From NCBI GenBank assembly GCA_039090855.1, contig CM077002.1:86060194-86124193 (forward strand): a stretch of DNA of 64,000 nt. The letters are read 5' to 3'. The first letter of the stretch is position 1. Every line of letters begins with the position of its first letter. This DNA comes from Macrothele yani (lineage: Eukaryota; Arthropoda; Arachnida; Araneae; Macrothelidae). Shown piece by piece: positions 9,930-20,960 of the stretch. The translations under genes were made by a program, and so were the position numbers. The notes below the pieces were generated by a model. The model was not told the origin of the DNA, made no database searches, and was given only the letters and a program-made list of their open reading frames with translations.

Positions 9930-10947
9930 TATATCATTAGCGCAGAGTTTTGCACAAACTTTCAGTATTTTCTCCTTTACAGTGGTAGATACTTTTTTCT
10001 TTCTTTCTTTAATTAAGAAATTATCCAAATTCGTTAAAGTCGGTTGTTTACTGCAAACTTGAGTGTGTTGAGTAAGTCTGCTAGATACCATCAAATAATA
10101 TACTTTAATGTCTGTTTATACTTTATACATTGAACGTACTCAACTTTTTTATTAGTTTCCAACTCAATTATTTCTTTGAAATACTTCCATACATCAGATT
10201 TTTCACGTTTATAAAGGGAAGTCGCATATTCTTCGGCATCGATTTTATGTTTTCTTGCTCATTGTTAGTCATTATTGCGCTCTAGTGAGTGTTGCAAGCT
10301 GAAGTGAAATATGTGTCAGACCTCAGTGAAGATATAACCTTTGCACCTAATTGAAACCAAAACCACTGGAAAGAGTTTCACTCCTTTGCTCTTTGAATGA
10401 TTTGTCATGAAGGGGGAACAAACGAAGCTGAGTGTTTGAGATTTTCAGTTGGCACAAGATATCCCTCCCTTCTCCTAATCCCCCTCCCTAGCAGCCCTAG
10501 GTATTGGTGTTTGGCCTGGCCTCTGCAGTCTGCAAGTCGGCTCATATTCATGTTGTATCCAAATGACTGAAAATAGAATTTTTCATATTTTAGTTACCAG
10601 AACTAATTTTAGTGTAGGAAAAAATACATAGTTGTTACGTCTTTTTCAGTGTTAAGTAAAACACTCACAGACGTTTTGAAGTTATGAAATGTATGCGAAA
10701 TATGCAATTAACAATAATTGAGAATTTGGGGCAAAGAAGAAATGAGAGACTAAAGCCGAGCCATTCAATTATACATTTCCCATTGCTTTAGTTAATTCGG
10801 TTAGCAGTGTCAAATAAAATTAATTAGAAAAGTTAACGGAAGAATTAACTTGAGCCTGGGCCCAGGTTTTAGTCAAAAATTTGTTATAAGAGCCCAGTCC
10901 CAGGCTTTTTGTCATAGCCCGGGCCTGTGCTCTTCTCTAATGTGAAA

Positions 10948-11901
10948 ATCAAACTCTGTTTATCATAAGTACATTGAGAAATATGTCACAAATGGTGGTA
11001 TTTTCAAAAACTACCTTTTTTGTCTTAATCTGAAAGTCAAGTACTTGCATTCTATGTAATATCCAGTACTGCTGGGAGTATCATCTGTGTTTTAGTGACA
11101 ACAAAAAAATTGGGGTTGCTCATAAATAGGGCACCTGGAGTAAGGTAAAATTCTTTTTCCAAGTAAAAGGACTCCCCATACTGTTTTAAATTGTAAATGA
11201 TGAATTTTGAAAGAATTACCGAAGTATGCATCTATATGTTGTGTCTGTGATGCCCATTTGCCCTTAGTCTAGTCTAGGTGAAATAGCAATACTTACTTGG
11301 ATATGATACACTTCAGAATTTATGCTATAAACAACCAGTGAAGAGATCTTTATTATTATATTGTTTTATACTTTTGATCATGTTCCTTTGGCTTTCTTTC
11401 TCTCTTTGGGGAGGGCTGTTATGAGTGCACAAATGTGCTGAACACAAGGTAACCAAATTCACATTCAATTTTTAAGATTTTATTTTGTAATGCCATCTCA
11501 AATTTTGATTAAGTTTCTCATGTAATCCAACAGTTTGTTGCTAATATTAACTGTTCTCATTGCTGCCAGTTACTAAATTGAGTTCTGTTGTGAAGTATGC
11601 TTTTATGCAAAGAAATTTTTTGATAAAGATATATTTATCAAGCCTGTAAAACGCTGAAGAGGAAGATTGGTTGTCTTTAGCTTTGAATTATATGTAAGCA
11701 ATGGTCACTTACGAATAAAACAAAGATTATCACATGAAAAGAATCAAACGTACCTGTAACAGGTTAAAAATTGTGATGAATTTGTTACCAAGTGGAAACA
11801 GGTTTTCAGCATTTTGAAAAGGATGCAGTTTTCTTTAATTATGTGACCAAAGGCTGCTAATTTTTATAAACAAACACAATTTATTTTCCTTCTTTTTATA
11901 G
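10948..11901. other. Unassigned AT-rich DNA, probable intron
   Basis: No ORF, transposon end or tandem repeat was recognised. The region directly precedes the splice acceptor of the kelch exon (pyrimidine-rich TTTTCCTTCTTTTTATAG, AG at 11900-11901), so it is most simply intronic. Confidence 0.5.
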
Positions 11902-12056
11902 TGTGATGTGGTCAACAGTACCTATTGGAAATTCTTGCCCAGCTCCAAGTTCACGGTCCAAACATGCCATGTGTGCTGCCCAGAATGGTAACATCTATCT
12001 CCTAGGGGGTAGAAGTGCCAACCTCCCGCTCAAAGATGTTTGGAAGTTTGATCCAG
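11902..12056 (+). CDS. Internal exon of a kelch-repeat protein
   Basis: The 155-bp exon is bounded by a pyrimidine-rich acceptor (TTTTTATAG, AG at 11900-11901) and a donor GTAATA (from 12057). Coding phase: one base completes a split codon at the start and one base of a codon remains at the end. The translation includes VPIGNSCPAPSSRSKHAMC, then NIYLLGGRSANLPLKDVWKF and DP. GG preceded by a hydrophobic strand and followed by a conserved W-FDP is the kelch beta-propeller blade signature. Kelch propellers are protein-interaction modules, often in ubiquitin-ligase adaptors or cytoskeletal proteins. I cannot tell which kelch gene this is. No other exon was recognised, so its introns are long and full of transposons. 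This is the only convincing host coding sequence in the window. Confidence 0.75.
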
Positions 12057-15000
12057 GTAATATGCTTTCAACATATTATGCGCAGTGACACTGAAAAAAA
12101 AAATTGTGATTAATTACAAGTCATTTTGTGTTATCAACCTATTTGTCCATTTGGATTCAAATGCATACTTAATTTACAGATGGCAGGATGCAGTGTTAAA
12201 TCATCACTATATTCATGGCAAAGCTGACCTGATTATGGAATTGAAGGTACAGAGCATGTACTTCCACTGCATAATATAGTTCCAGTCTAAAAGCTCATAT
12301 TTGAATTTCAACTGTGACTAAAAAGTACATAGTTGTTCTAACCATTGTGTGTATGTACATTAAAAAAAATTAAACCCTAGTTTCAGTCGTGTGTCTAAAA
12401 CTACAGATATTTGCATTTTGGTGACACCATTGTCACTTGTGTCTGTCGGCCATGTTAGAGGCTATAATCTGGAGGATATTTACTGCAGGTGATAGGTAAG
12501 CGGACAGTTAAGTGTTGTGGGGTGCTAAGTGTTACTCCTCTCCTCCTGGGGGGGGGGAATCACTGATAACACAATGAGTGCCAAGTTTATTTTTGTTCTG
12601 ACTCCCATCATGGTGCCACTCTCTTCTGCCATAGTGGCATACTGCACCTCATTAGAGCAGAGAAATACTGCAAAACCATGACATTTTTACTGTGAATTAG
12701 TCATTTTAGCTTCCACTTCATTGTCAGGTTAAATTTGCCCTGAGTATATAGCTTTGGTATCACCTAACCATAACAAGAAAAGGAGCAAAGTGCTTAAATA
12801 TGCAAATTTTATTTTACCCTATTTAGTAAGCTCTTATTTTTTAACTGTTGCAGAAAGGTGCTGAAAACATGCCATTGAATTGTTTGAGTAATCTTGTTAG
12901 AGTGGAAAGTTTTCTTCAGTATATACCTTTAGCATTTATTTGTGTGTGTTTTTTGTCTTATTCTCATTGTCTTCGTTAACCTTGTGTTTGGCTTAGTTTA
13001 GCCTTCGTAGGCTATTGTGCCTAAAATGCAACCATCCAACACAACCGTGTCCTGAAAAAAAGTAATCAGAATTTTTGTGAGTGATACTCATATTTTCAAA
13101 ACTGGTACATTTTACTGACTGTATCAGTAAGATGTATGATCACCATGAGCAGTTTCATGAGTTTCTGTATTCTACAGAAGTAGTACATGAATAATATTCA
13201 GTCAAATGTCTGTCCTTAATATCTTGCCGTATTTGGATTGTGAGATAGGTTGCAGCTTGTTCTGGCAAAGATGGTGGCTGTGCTGATACTTCCCATATCT
13301 GATATGTGGTTTGTTCTAGGTGTTAGCATTTTTCTTTTTCATCATGTTGTCTCCAGATTTGTAGGGTTCTGTAAATTTAATGGAAGGAGTTCATGAGTCA
13401 GATGGATTCAGCTCAATCAAGTTTTTCAAAAAAAGCAAAAAGAAAGCCATTGATTTGGTACTGAAGAACATGCACAGCTGAACTCCTTTAAAAATTGAAT
13501 CTAGTAATGATAAAATGATTAATGATTGCTTCCTATAGATATATATTGACCCAGTTAATGATGAAGGATCTATTAAGGATTCCATATCAATTTCAGTACA
13601 GCTGCATGCTGACACCGACTTTGACTAATCAGGGAGCTTAATAATCATCTGAGCAACATGCAGACAATTAGTGGAGCTTTGTTTTTATTTTGTAAATATA
13701 GTTTTGAATGATGTGGTATTGTAAGCAGCTTTTGTTTTTATTGTTAGGAATTCGTAAGAAAAGAGTAGCAGTGATCTATATAATGGCACAGTTCATTAAT
13801 CAATAAAGCAAGATGTTTAAAAAATTAACAGTGCCCTGATGTTTTGACGATAACCAGACATTCAGCTGTTGAACAAGCAGAACTAATGTTCTGCAGCTTT
13901 GAAGACAAGGATTTCATACTTTAGCAGCCATTTTAATTGAGCAAAACAGAGCAGCCTCACACAATCAACTGTTGACAATTAAAGCTTGATTGGAGTTGCA
14001 ATCAACAGGAATACATGAATAATGTTATACATTATTCAAGTATTTGACTGATCATTATTTCAAGTTTTCATAATTCAGGTGTCAGTCCAATACCTTATTC
14101 AAGTATGGGACTCAACATTGTTCAGGAATACATGATCAGTCTCTACAGCAAGTTCTGCATTGCCTTCAATTTCTGCCACCTGACAGCCGTCAGAGGTTCT
14201 TATGTTAGGTTTTCCTGAAATCTAATTTTAATTTTTGTTTGCATCAAGTATTAGTGCTCTTTTATCTGAGTGTATGCCCAATTGTATATAAATGTAAAAA
14301 TCCATTGAATAAGTGTTAAAGAGTAGGCCTTTTGGTGCAGAAGGTTAGTTACCTGGTATGCAACTGATTAGGGCTTTAATATATGAATCTCATATAAAAT
14401 TAGTATCTAATAGATCACTTTTTCCTTAAACTGCAATATAAAAACAAAACAATACCATTTGTAACACTACCAAAAATGAACCATTTGCCTATAGTACACA
14501 TTGAGCAAATAGAAGATATTTTTACTTAAATTCATAACAATCAGTTTCTGTGAAAAAATAAAAAAGTGATAGAGACAAAAAACTGGAATCCTGTGGTTCA
14601 CAACTTGCATTCTTACCTTTTGAAGTTATCTGCAAATTGAAATAGATGTAAAATTGGTAATTCATGATTTAAGTGAAATACCTCTAATTTGTATGTGATG
14701 TTTTTATTTATCAAAATTTGAATTAAGAGCATGTGATATGATATGTGATGTTTTTATTTTATCAAAATTTGAATCAAGAACATGTTTACCTAAAAACTCA
14801 TTGTTCTGCAATTTATCAACAAACATAACTCACTTTAAAAATAGAGGAAAGTAATGCTTTTCTTTCATTTCATTTTCATTTTTCATTATGATGTTACATT
14901 TGACCATATTACATATCAAGATTAATTTTGTAACATATAAAATCAAGAAAAAAACATATAATATATATACTTTTATACAGGGTAACCATAGAACAGGAAA

Positions 15001-15420
15001 TTGGATGAAAGGCTATAAATATATAGCCTGAGTGAATCCTAATTTCCCTGAAGTGCATAGGCAAGCCAAACATCCTGCACATATGAAATTTATGCATAAA
15101 TGGTCTGTTTAATAATATTCTACTATTAAATTTTATATTTCAGTTTGTTAGCAATTTTTTTTAGTTGTTTTCAAAAATAATTATAATTATTGATACACAT
15201 TGACAAGGTAGGTTATTCCATAATACCAATCCCCGGTAATCAATAAATCTTTGTTGAGCTCAAGTGTTAGGCATTGGTAACAAAAATGTATTTCTGTTTC
15301 CAGTTCAATAGTCATGGCTCACAGTATTCAGCTAAATCAAATGTCGATGCTTACTCTCCTTTCATAGTGAGAATAATTGGCAGTGAAACACGTAACACAC
15401 AAAACATTAGAATAATTCTT
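12057..15420. other. Unassigned AT-rich DNA after the kelch exon, probable intron
   Basis: No further exon or transposon ORF could be supported in 3.3 kb. It contains a G-run at 12549-12556 and an imperfect direct duplication near 14692-14785, where TGTGATGTTTTTATTT...TCAAAATTTGAAT occurs twice about 57 bp apart. Small ORFs here show no recognisable similarity. Confidence 0.45.
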
Positions 15421-15471
15421 GATGTCGACATATCACGCTTAAGTTACGTAAAAATTAGAAGTGGTGGGACA

Positions 15472-15499
15472 TTTCGGTAGAAACTTTTACCTTCATCAG
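15472..15499 (-). ncRNA. Hammerhead-like core, left arm of PLE palindrome
   Basis: Minus strand: CTGATGA (15499-15493), a stem GGTA.../...TACC, and GAAA (15475-15472). The sequence is the diverged partner of 17085-17112. The loop differs between arms while the core bases are unchanged. Confidence 0.5.
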
Positions 15500-15544
15500 C
15501 CATGGAATGTAACACATGATATTAGCATCAGTTGTTGCCAGATT

Positions 15545-16273
15545 TCAAAATAGCTTTCTAAATCATAGAAATGTTAAAAGGTGCATCTATATTACAGGTT
15601 TTAGGAGTGAGGAAGATTTCAATGCTTTCCCGGCACCTGAGGGCTTTCCAATTGCAGAACGTAGCGATGTGTTTAACATTTTGCCAATCGGGAATCGCGG
15701 ACACATCGTTGATGGTTAAAATTGAAAGGGAGGTGGAAGGGTTGCCTTTCTTAACATCAGCAATGTGTTTCACCAATTGCCGGTTGATGCTTCATTAAGT
15801 ACTACCAATATAGTGGGTAATGACCATGGAAGTGTTGACAGGGATAAAGTAGATCCCTTGTAACTCAAGGGGTTTATTGGCATATCTGTCTTTAAGGTTA
15901 AGAAGATGTGGAGGTGGTTTAACAGTAATCCTGTAGTCAAATGACTTGAAATGGAGCAAACTAAAGGGCAAAGTGCCCACAAACTGATGAGTGGTGGAAA
16001 GTTCAGGCAGTAAACTGGTAGATCTATTCTGTGATTCAAATTTCTTAATTAGCCTATGTACTAAGAGGGTGGAAAGCCATGAAATTTCCCAATGTTGATG
16101 GTGTTCTGATATTTGTTTTGAAGAGCAGAAGGGCTGTTGCAAATAAGGTTAGCTCTGTGGATGTATGCCTTTAAAGCAGCCAATTTGTATTTACCTAAGG
16201 TACAGGAATGGTAAGGGATATTATGGGTGGCAGAAGGTTTCCTGTAAACAGAGAGACCAAGTGAGAAGTCTGG
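15545..16273 (-). pseudogene. PLE C-terminal RT region and GIY-YIG domain, left arm
   Basis: The minus-strand translation, with frameshifts, gives FSLGLSVYRKPSATHN and YKLAALKAYIHRANLIC, which follow the RT domain in PLE proteins. The endonuclease follows: GIYFIPVNTSMVITHYIGST, with both GIY and YIG present. The tail is IPDWQNVKHIATFCNWKALR and the last residues are WKAILKSGNN. The N-terminal RT catalytic part is missing because the copy is 5'-truncated at the palindrome centre. Confidence 0.82.
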
Positions 16274-16284
16274 GTTGATGTGGA

Positions 16285-17056
16285 CCAGACTTCTCACTTG
16301 GTCTCTTTGTTTACAGGTTTACAGGAAACTTTCTGCCACCCATAATACTGTATCATCCCTTACCATTTCTGCACCTTTGGTAAATACAAATTGGCTGCTT
16401 TAAAGGAATTTATCCACAGAGCTAACCTTATTTGCAACAGCCCTTCTGCTCTTCAAAACAAATATCAGAACATCATCAACATTGGCAAATTGCATGGCTT
16501 TCCACCCCTCTTAGTACATAGGCTAATTAAGAAATTTGAATCACAGAAAAGATCTACCAGTTTACTGCCTGAACTTTCCACCACTCATCAGTTTGTGGGA
16601 GTTTTACTCACAAAGTTTGCTCCATTTTCAAGTCATTCGGCCTACAGGATTGCTGTTAAACCACCTCCACATCTTCATAACCTTATATTTAAAGACAGAG
16701 ATCCCAATAAACCCCTATAGTTACAAGGGATCTACTCTATCCCTGTCAACACTTCCATGGTCATTACCCACTATATTGGTAGTACTTAACGGAGCATCAA
16801 CCGTCAATTGGTGAAACACATCGCTGATGTTAAGAAAGGCAACCTTTCCACCTCCCTTTCAATTTCAACCATCAGCGATGCGTCCGCGATTCCTGATTGG
16901 CAAAATGTTAAACACATTGCTACGTTCTGCAATTGGAAAGCCCTCAGGTGCCGGGAAAGCATTGAAATCTTCCTGATGCCTAACACCTGTAATGCAGATG
17001 CACCTTTTAGCATACCTATGATTTGGAATGCTATTTTGAAATCTGGCAACAACTGA
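16285..17056 (+). pseudogene. PLE C-terminal RT region and GIY-YIG domain, right arm
   Basis: Mirror partner of the left arm: KLAALKEFIHRANLICNSPS, KKFESQKRSTSLLPELSTTH, then GIYSIPVNTSMVITHYIGST with frameshifts around it. NRQLVKHIADVKKGN follows, with an intact C-terminal stretch to WNAILKSGNN and a TGA at 17054-17056. Relative to the left arm it has its own indels (for example near 16600), so the two arms have decayed independently. Confidence 0.82.
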
Positions 17057-17084
17057 TGCTTATACCATGTGTTTCATTCCATGG

Positions 17085-17112
17085 CTGATGAAGGTAGAAG
17101 TCGCTACCGAAA
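17085..17112 (+). ncRNA. Hammerhead-like core, right arm of PLE palindrome
   Basis: CTGATGA (17085-17091), one unpaired A, a 5-bp stem GGTAG (17093-17097) with CTACC (17104-17108), and GAAA (17109-17112). It lies about 30 bases after the PLE stop codon. Core bases are the canonical hammerhead set. Confidence 0.5.
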
Positions 17113-17162
17113 TGTCCCACCACTTGTAATTTTTACTTAACTTAAGCACGATATGTCAACAT

Positions 17163-17235
17163 CAGTGGCAGATTTCCAAATATGCACACTAGGCGCACAC
17201 CTAGGGGCCCAGAGTATAAGGGGCCCCGAAAACGT
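17163..17235 (+). mobile_element. Possible orphan left end of a hAT-like element
   Basis: CAGTGGCAGATTTCC starts at the outer edge of the PLE palindrome and runs into CTAGGGGCCC-type sequence. It resembles the CAGTG-C-GA ends of the hAT element at 27655-29854. No matching right end or 8-bp duplication was found. It may be a remnant cut by the neighbouring PLE. Confidence 0.3.
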
Positions 17236-17309
17236 AAAATGGGATTGCCAGTTTTGTTTTGGTTTTCATGAACCGAAAAAAATAAATCGTTATATAAAAA
17301 AATAAATCG

Positions 17310-18516
17310 TTAAAGCGACCACAAACTCACATTAATATAGATCAACTTATAGACTTTATAGCGGAAGACTTGGCAGACCTAATAGTTTTTCACAAAAAGA
17401 AAAAAACATATTAGTTGGAATTTTTGAAATGCTTACTTTCTCTTTGCAGAACAACTACTTTCAATTTGGGAAAACTTTTTTCATTCAAAAATCGGGGCTA
17501 GCTATGGGCTCCCCACTCTCCCCACTCTTAGCTAACTATTATGTGGGAAAACTAGAAGAAAAGATACTAGTACAACCCACATACTTCTGCTTATATAGCA
17601 GATACATGGATGACATCTTATTTATAATAGATAGCTCAGAAATTGTTCCAGAAAGAATTCTAGACTCATTCAATGAATTAGATGATTCCCTTAAGTTCAC
17701 TATTGAACTTCAAAAAGAAAGAAGAATAAACTTCTTAGATATTACTATCTATTATGAAGATGAAAAATTCCTCACTAGTTGGTATAAAAAACCAATGAAT
17801 ACTAAAAGACTACTGGATTTCAATTCGTATCATCCAGTTTCTATTAAGAAAAATGTAGCAAGTCAGTTTTTAGAAAAAATAATAAAATAGTTTCTACTGC
17901 AGATGAAAAAGAAGCCCATAAAGAAGAGCTTACGGTCATACTTGCAGAGAATAACTATCCTAAAGAAGAAATTGAGAAGCTTCTGAATTTTAATGGTACG
18001 AAGAACCCACAAAAGCAACAAATAAAATTCACTAGAAAAATTTCTTATCACAAAGGTTTATTTGAGGCTTTAAAGAGAATTAGTAAAAAATACAATATTA
18101 GGCTAGCTCCAAGTTTAGAGAACAAAGTTAAAAATTTTTTCCCTAAAATAGTTCAAAGAGAAGAAGATATTTTAAAAATGCAAGGAGTAGTTTATGAAGT
18201 AAATTGTAGTTGTGGACTATCTTACATAGGTGAAACAGGTCGCAGACTAGAAACTCGTATAGCTGAGCATAAAGCAGCTATAAAAAATTGCTCCAACAAG
18301 ACTGGATTAGATAGGCATGTTAGAGAAACTGGGCACAGCATGGATTGGAATTCCCTTAAAGTCATTAGTTTCCAAAGCAATTTTCAAAAAAGAAAGCTGA
18401 AAGAAGGAATAGAGATTGAGAAAAATCAAAATTCCATCATCAATGACTGCAAAGGATTTTCCCTGCCTAACATCTGGCAGGATTTGTTGAAAAATAACCT
18501 AAACCATCAAGGTTAA
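17310..18516 (+). pseudogene. Penelope-like element: reverse transcriptase plus GIY-YIG, one main frameshift
   Basis: The RT part contains NNYFQFGKTFFIQKSG, LAMGSPLSPLLANYYVGKLE (motif B region) and catalytic YSRYMDDILFI, ending in a frameshift near 17885. In the shifted frame the protein continues KFTRKISYHKGLFEALKRIS and then the endonuclease VVYEVNCSCGLSYIGETGRR (VY and YIG strands) with LETRIAEHK. It ends DLLKNNLNHQG at a TAA (18514-18516). RT N-terminal motifs are absent, so it is 5'-truncated. The family is close to the fragment at 1-210 and different from the palindromic PLEs beside it. Confidence 0.88.
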
Positions 18517-18581
18517 CCGTAGCCGTCAAGGTAAACCGTAACCGTGATAGTGACAGGAAAAAGTGACAACAACAAGACAGC

Positions 18582-18610
18582 CTGAAGAAGGAGAAGAGTT
18601 TTCTCCGAAA
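18582..18610 (+). ncRNA. Hammerhead-like core in PLE tail
   Basis: CTGAAGA (18582-18588), one unpaired A, a stem GGAGAA paired with TTCTCC, then GAAA (18607-18610). It differs from the canonical CTGATGA at the seventh core position, which tolerates variation in hammerheads. It lies 66 bases after the PLE stop codon. Confidence 0.42.
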
Positions 18611-18650
18611 ATTTGCTATTAATGAAAAAATTTCCTAGTAAAATTCCCAT

Positions 18651-19187
18651 AATATTTGCTTTAGATTAGTAACACTTTATTAGTATTGTCCAGTGATATT
18701 TTACATTCTCATATTAGTAACATATATTTTTCTTGCTGTTGTTGATAATCCAAATTTTCGAGTTCTTACTGATGTCCTGGTTTTGAAAGGAACAGTTAAA
18801 ATAATTTAGCCTTCCATTTATTGGTAAGTGAAGGAAGAATTCACTCTTTCCACACTTTTTATTGTGTAAGGTGAATACTTAACTGGGCTGCTGTTACATA
18901 AATTACTTCCATGCTACTTTCAGCCAAAGGAAAACGTCTGTGTTCGAACCTCCTTCCCCCTGAGTTGCAATGAGGAGTGCTTGTAGAAACTGTCTTCATG
19001 ATCGGGAGTGTTTGCTGTTTATTGCCTCTTCCCTTTGGGGTAGGATAATCAAATTCTTTGTCAGCCTTAATCTTCCCTAAACCAGTCTAAACCAAAAAAG
19101 CTAATATTTAATAGGCTGAAAAATAAAGAAATTCGAGCGCATTGGTCAATGTGTGTACGTAAGTGCCTAAATGAGCATTTCTCCAAC
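18651..19187. other. Unassigned spacer
   Basis: AT-rich sequence with no supported ORF, inverted end or tandem repeat. It lies between the PLE tail and a truncated mariner-like element. Confidence 0.4.
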
Positions 19188-19550
19188 AGATGGATTGGGC
19201 GTGGTGGTCCCATTCCGTGGCCTCCTTGCTCTCCAGATCTAACTTCATTGGATTATTTCATGTGAGGTTATGTGAAGGATCGTGTCTATCCGATGCCTTG
19301 TACTGATTTGCAGGAACTGAAGCTGCGTATCACAGCTGCTATTAATTCCATAACTCCTCAGATGCTTGCCAATACATGGCATGAAATCGAGTATTACTTG
19401 GACGTACTACGAGCAATCAAGGGATCTCACATCAAAATTTATTAACTTGTGTAGTTACATTGTAAGTTAGTACAGTCAGTTTCTTTCTATCTGTTTAATG
19501 TTTTGTTTTATATAATTTTGTAATGTGTCCAATAATTCTCGGACACCCTG
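19188..19550 (+). pseudogene. Mariner-like transposase C-terminus with 3' terminal repeat (DUF4817-type family)
   Basis: The frame reads RWIGRGGPIPWPPCSPDLTS, then LDYFM, carrying the third catalytic Asp in SPDLTSLDYF. A TGA follows where Trp is expected (19264-19266), then GYVKDRVYPMPCTDLQELKL, a tail DVLRAIKGSHIKIY and a stop at 19442-19444. The 3' end CTCGGACACCCTG (to 19550) matches the TIR of the foldback at 9258-9929, so both belong to the same or a related family. The 5' half is missing. Confidence 0.78.
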
Positions 19551-19562
19551 CATATATATATA

Positions 19563-20924
19563 CACTGACGGAAAAAAAAATCCCAACACCAAGAAATAGT
19601 TGTGTTAGATAAACGATTGTTGGTAGGCAGTGAGAGTACATCTGTAAGATGACGTCTATGCAAATTTCGCGCTCGGCGCATACGTGTGGCGCTAGTAGCG
19701 CTCCTTGGAACATGCAAAGCAGGTTTGCTGTAAATACGCGCTGTAACGTTCGTGAGCGTTAGTTTTCGTTGAGATTCGACGTGGTGTGTTGATGTTAGTC
19801 AAGAATGCCTTTAAGAAGACGAAGAAGCCATTATCAACAGCTCACGGAGTTTGAACGAGGTCGTGTAATAGGGCTACGAGAAGGTGGATTTTCTTTCCGC
19901 AATATTGCAGAACGACTTGGCAGGAATGTAGCCACCGTGCATGATTGTTCGCAGCGGTGGTCAAGGGGAGGTACTGCCTCAAGAAGACCGGGTTCCAGCT
20001 GGCCACGTGGCACTACTGAGAGGGAAGACCACCGTGTACGGCGTACGGCCGTGGCGCATCGTACCGCGTCTGCGGCAGCAATTCGAGCTGCAGTTGTCAC
20101 CACAGTGACACAACGAACTGTTGCAAATCGGTTACTTGAAGGACAGCTCCGAGCCAGACACCCTGTAGCGCGTTTGCGACGTCAGTGGTGTCAAGCTAGA
20201 GCTCATTGGAGGACGGAGTGGAGATCTGTTGTGTTTTCCGATGAAAGCCGGTTCTGCCTGGGTGCCAGTGATGGCCGTGTGTTGGTTAGAAGGAGGCCAG
20301 GTGAGCGCCTGCAACCAACCTGTCTGCGGCTGAGACACACTGGACCTACACCTGGATTTATGGTCTGGGGAGCAATTTCCCTGACGGCACAGTTGTAGGT
20401 CGGTCTGGTGATTCAACCTGTTGTGCTGCCATTCATGAACAGCATTCCAGAGGGTGTTTTCCAACAGGATAACGCTCGCCCGCATACCGCTGTTGTAACC
20501 CAACATGCTCTATAGAGTGTCGACATGTTTACGTGGCCTGCTAGATCACCAGATCTTTCACCAATCGAGCACGTATGGGACATCATTGGACGACAACTCC
20601 AGCGTCACCCCCAACCAGCATTTACCGTCCCTGTATTGACCGACCAAGTGCAACAGGCATGGAACTCCATCCCACAAACTGACATCCAGCACCTGTACGA
20701 CACAATGCATGAATGTTTGCGTGCTTGCATTCAACATTCTGGCGGTTACACCGGTTATTAATGTACCAGCATTTCACATTTTAAATGGCTCTTCTCGCGC
20801 TTACAATAAGCTGTGATCTTAAAACCTTAATCGATTAAATATGTTACCTATACAAATGTATTGCCGCCATTTCATTCCTCTACAACTATTTTTTCGTGGT
20901 GTTGGGATTTTTTTTCCTTCAGTG
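19563..20924 (+). mobile_element. Complete Tc1-type transposon (1,362 bp)
   Basis: Both terminal repeats start CACTGA(C/A)GGAAAAAAAA and include TCCCAACACC (about 27-28 bp). They are flanked by TA (19561-19562 and 20925-20926). The insertion lies in a (TA)n tract that also borders the next Tc1. Size and TIR length are normal for Tc1. Confidence 0.92.
19805..20761 (+). pseudogene. Tc1 transposase (DD34E type) with two nonsense codons
   Basis: One frame of 318 codons runs from ATG (19805) to TAA, broken only by TAG at 20396-20398 and 20513-20515. The N-terminus is MPLRRRRSHYQQLTEFERGR, followed by paired helix-turn-helix segments (GGFSFRNIAERLGRN). Catalytic residues are all present: FSDESRFCLG, FQQDNARPH and SPIEHVWD. 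The stretch after VWGAIS seems to lack about a dozen residues compared with relatives, just before the first stop. With point mutations only, this copy is relatively young but inactive. Confidence 0.9.
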
Positions 20925-20960
20925 TATATATAATATATATATATATATAATATATATATA
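20925..20960. repeat. (TA)n tract between two Tc1 transposons
   Basis: An uninterrupted alternation of TA units with occasional AA joins the right end of one Tc1 to the left end of the next. TA is the obligatory target of Tc1/mariner elements. Similar short TA runs lie at 19551-19562 and 22185-22194. Confidence 0.8.

Larger units (their letters stand above)
7563..10262 (-). pseudogene. BED-type hAT transposase, broken by two insertions
   Basis: Read on the minus strand. The N-terminus (about 10262-10120) shows KREKSDVWKYFKEI and VQCIKYKQTLKY, a degraded BED zinc finger. A segment from 10093 to 9932 ends ...KLCANDI, and the frame continues after the 9258-9929 insertion as QPFNIIEGQGF. GGTITTDMWTS and MTVTCHFVD follow, typical of the hAT catalytic core. 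After the 142-bp MITE (8122-8263) comes the C-terminal dimerisation region LASIARHVLCISSSSTASER and FSAAARVLEERRSRL. Besides the insertions there are internal stops, so the protein is dead. Genome context is the 3836-10939 hAT element. Confidence 0.85.
3836..10939 (-). mobile_element. 7.1-kb hAT transposon hosting several nested insertions
   Basis: Terminal inverted repeats TAGAGATGAGCACAGGC (3836-3852) and the inverse of TAGAGAAGAGCACAGGC (ending at 10939) differ at one base. They are flanked by a perfect 8-bp direct duplication ATGTGAAA (3828-3835 and 10940-10947). Between them lies a minus-strand BED/hAT transposase. Inside the element are a PLE relic (4097-4632), an RTE LINE (5012-7016), a foldback MITE (8122-8263) and a mariner foldback (9258-9929). 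Subtracting these leaves about 3.8 kb, a normal size for an autonomous hAT. All the inserted elements are therefore younger than the hAT. Confidence 0.9.
15421..17163. repeat. Long palindrome: inverted dimer of a 5'-truncated PLE
   Basis: The arms are 15421-16273 and 16285-17163 with an 11-bp spacer. They are inverted copies with scattered differences and short indels, roughly nine-tenths identical by eye. Each arm carries, from centre outward, the end of a PLE reverse-transcriptase ORF, a GIY-YIG domain and a hammerhead-like hairpin, so both 3' ends point outward. Known Penelope elements do form inverted copies. Divergence between the arms argues against a recent assembly fold-back. Confidence 0.88.

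Noticed and set aside
15558..17056. Pairs of overlapping ORFs on both strands treated as separate genes
   Set aside because: They are the two arms of one PLE palindrome, so each ORF has its mirror image.
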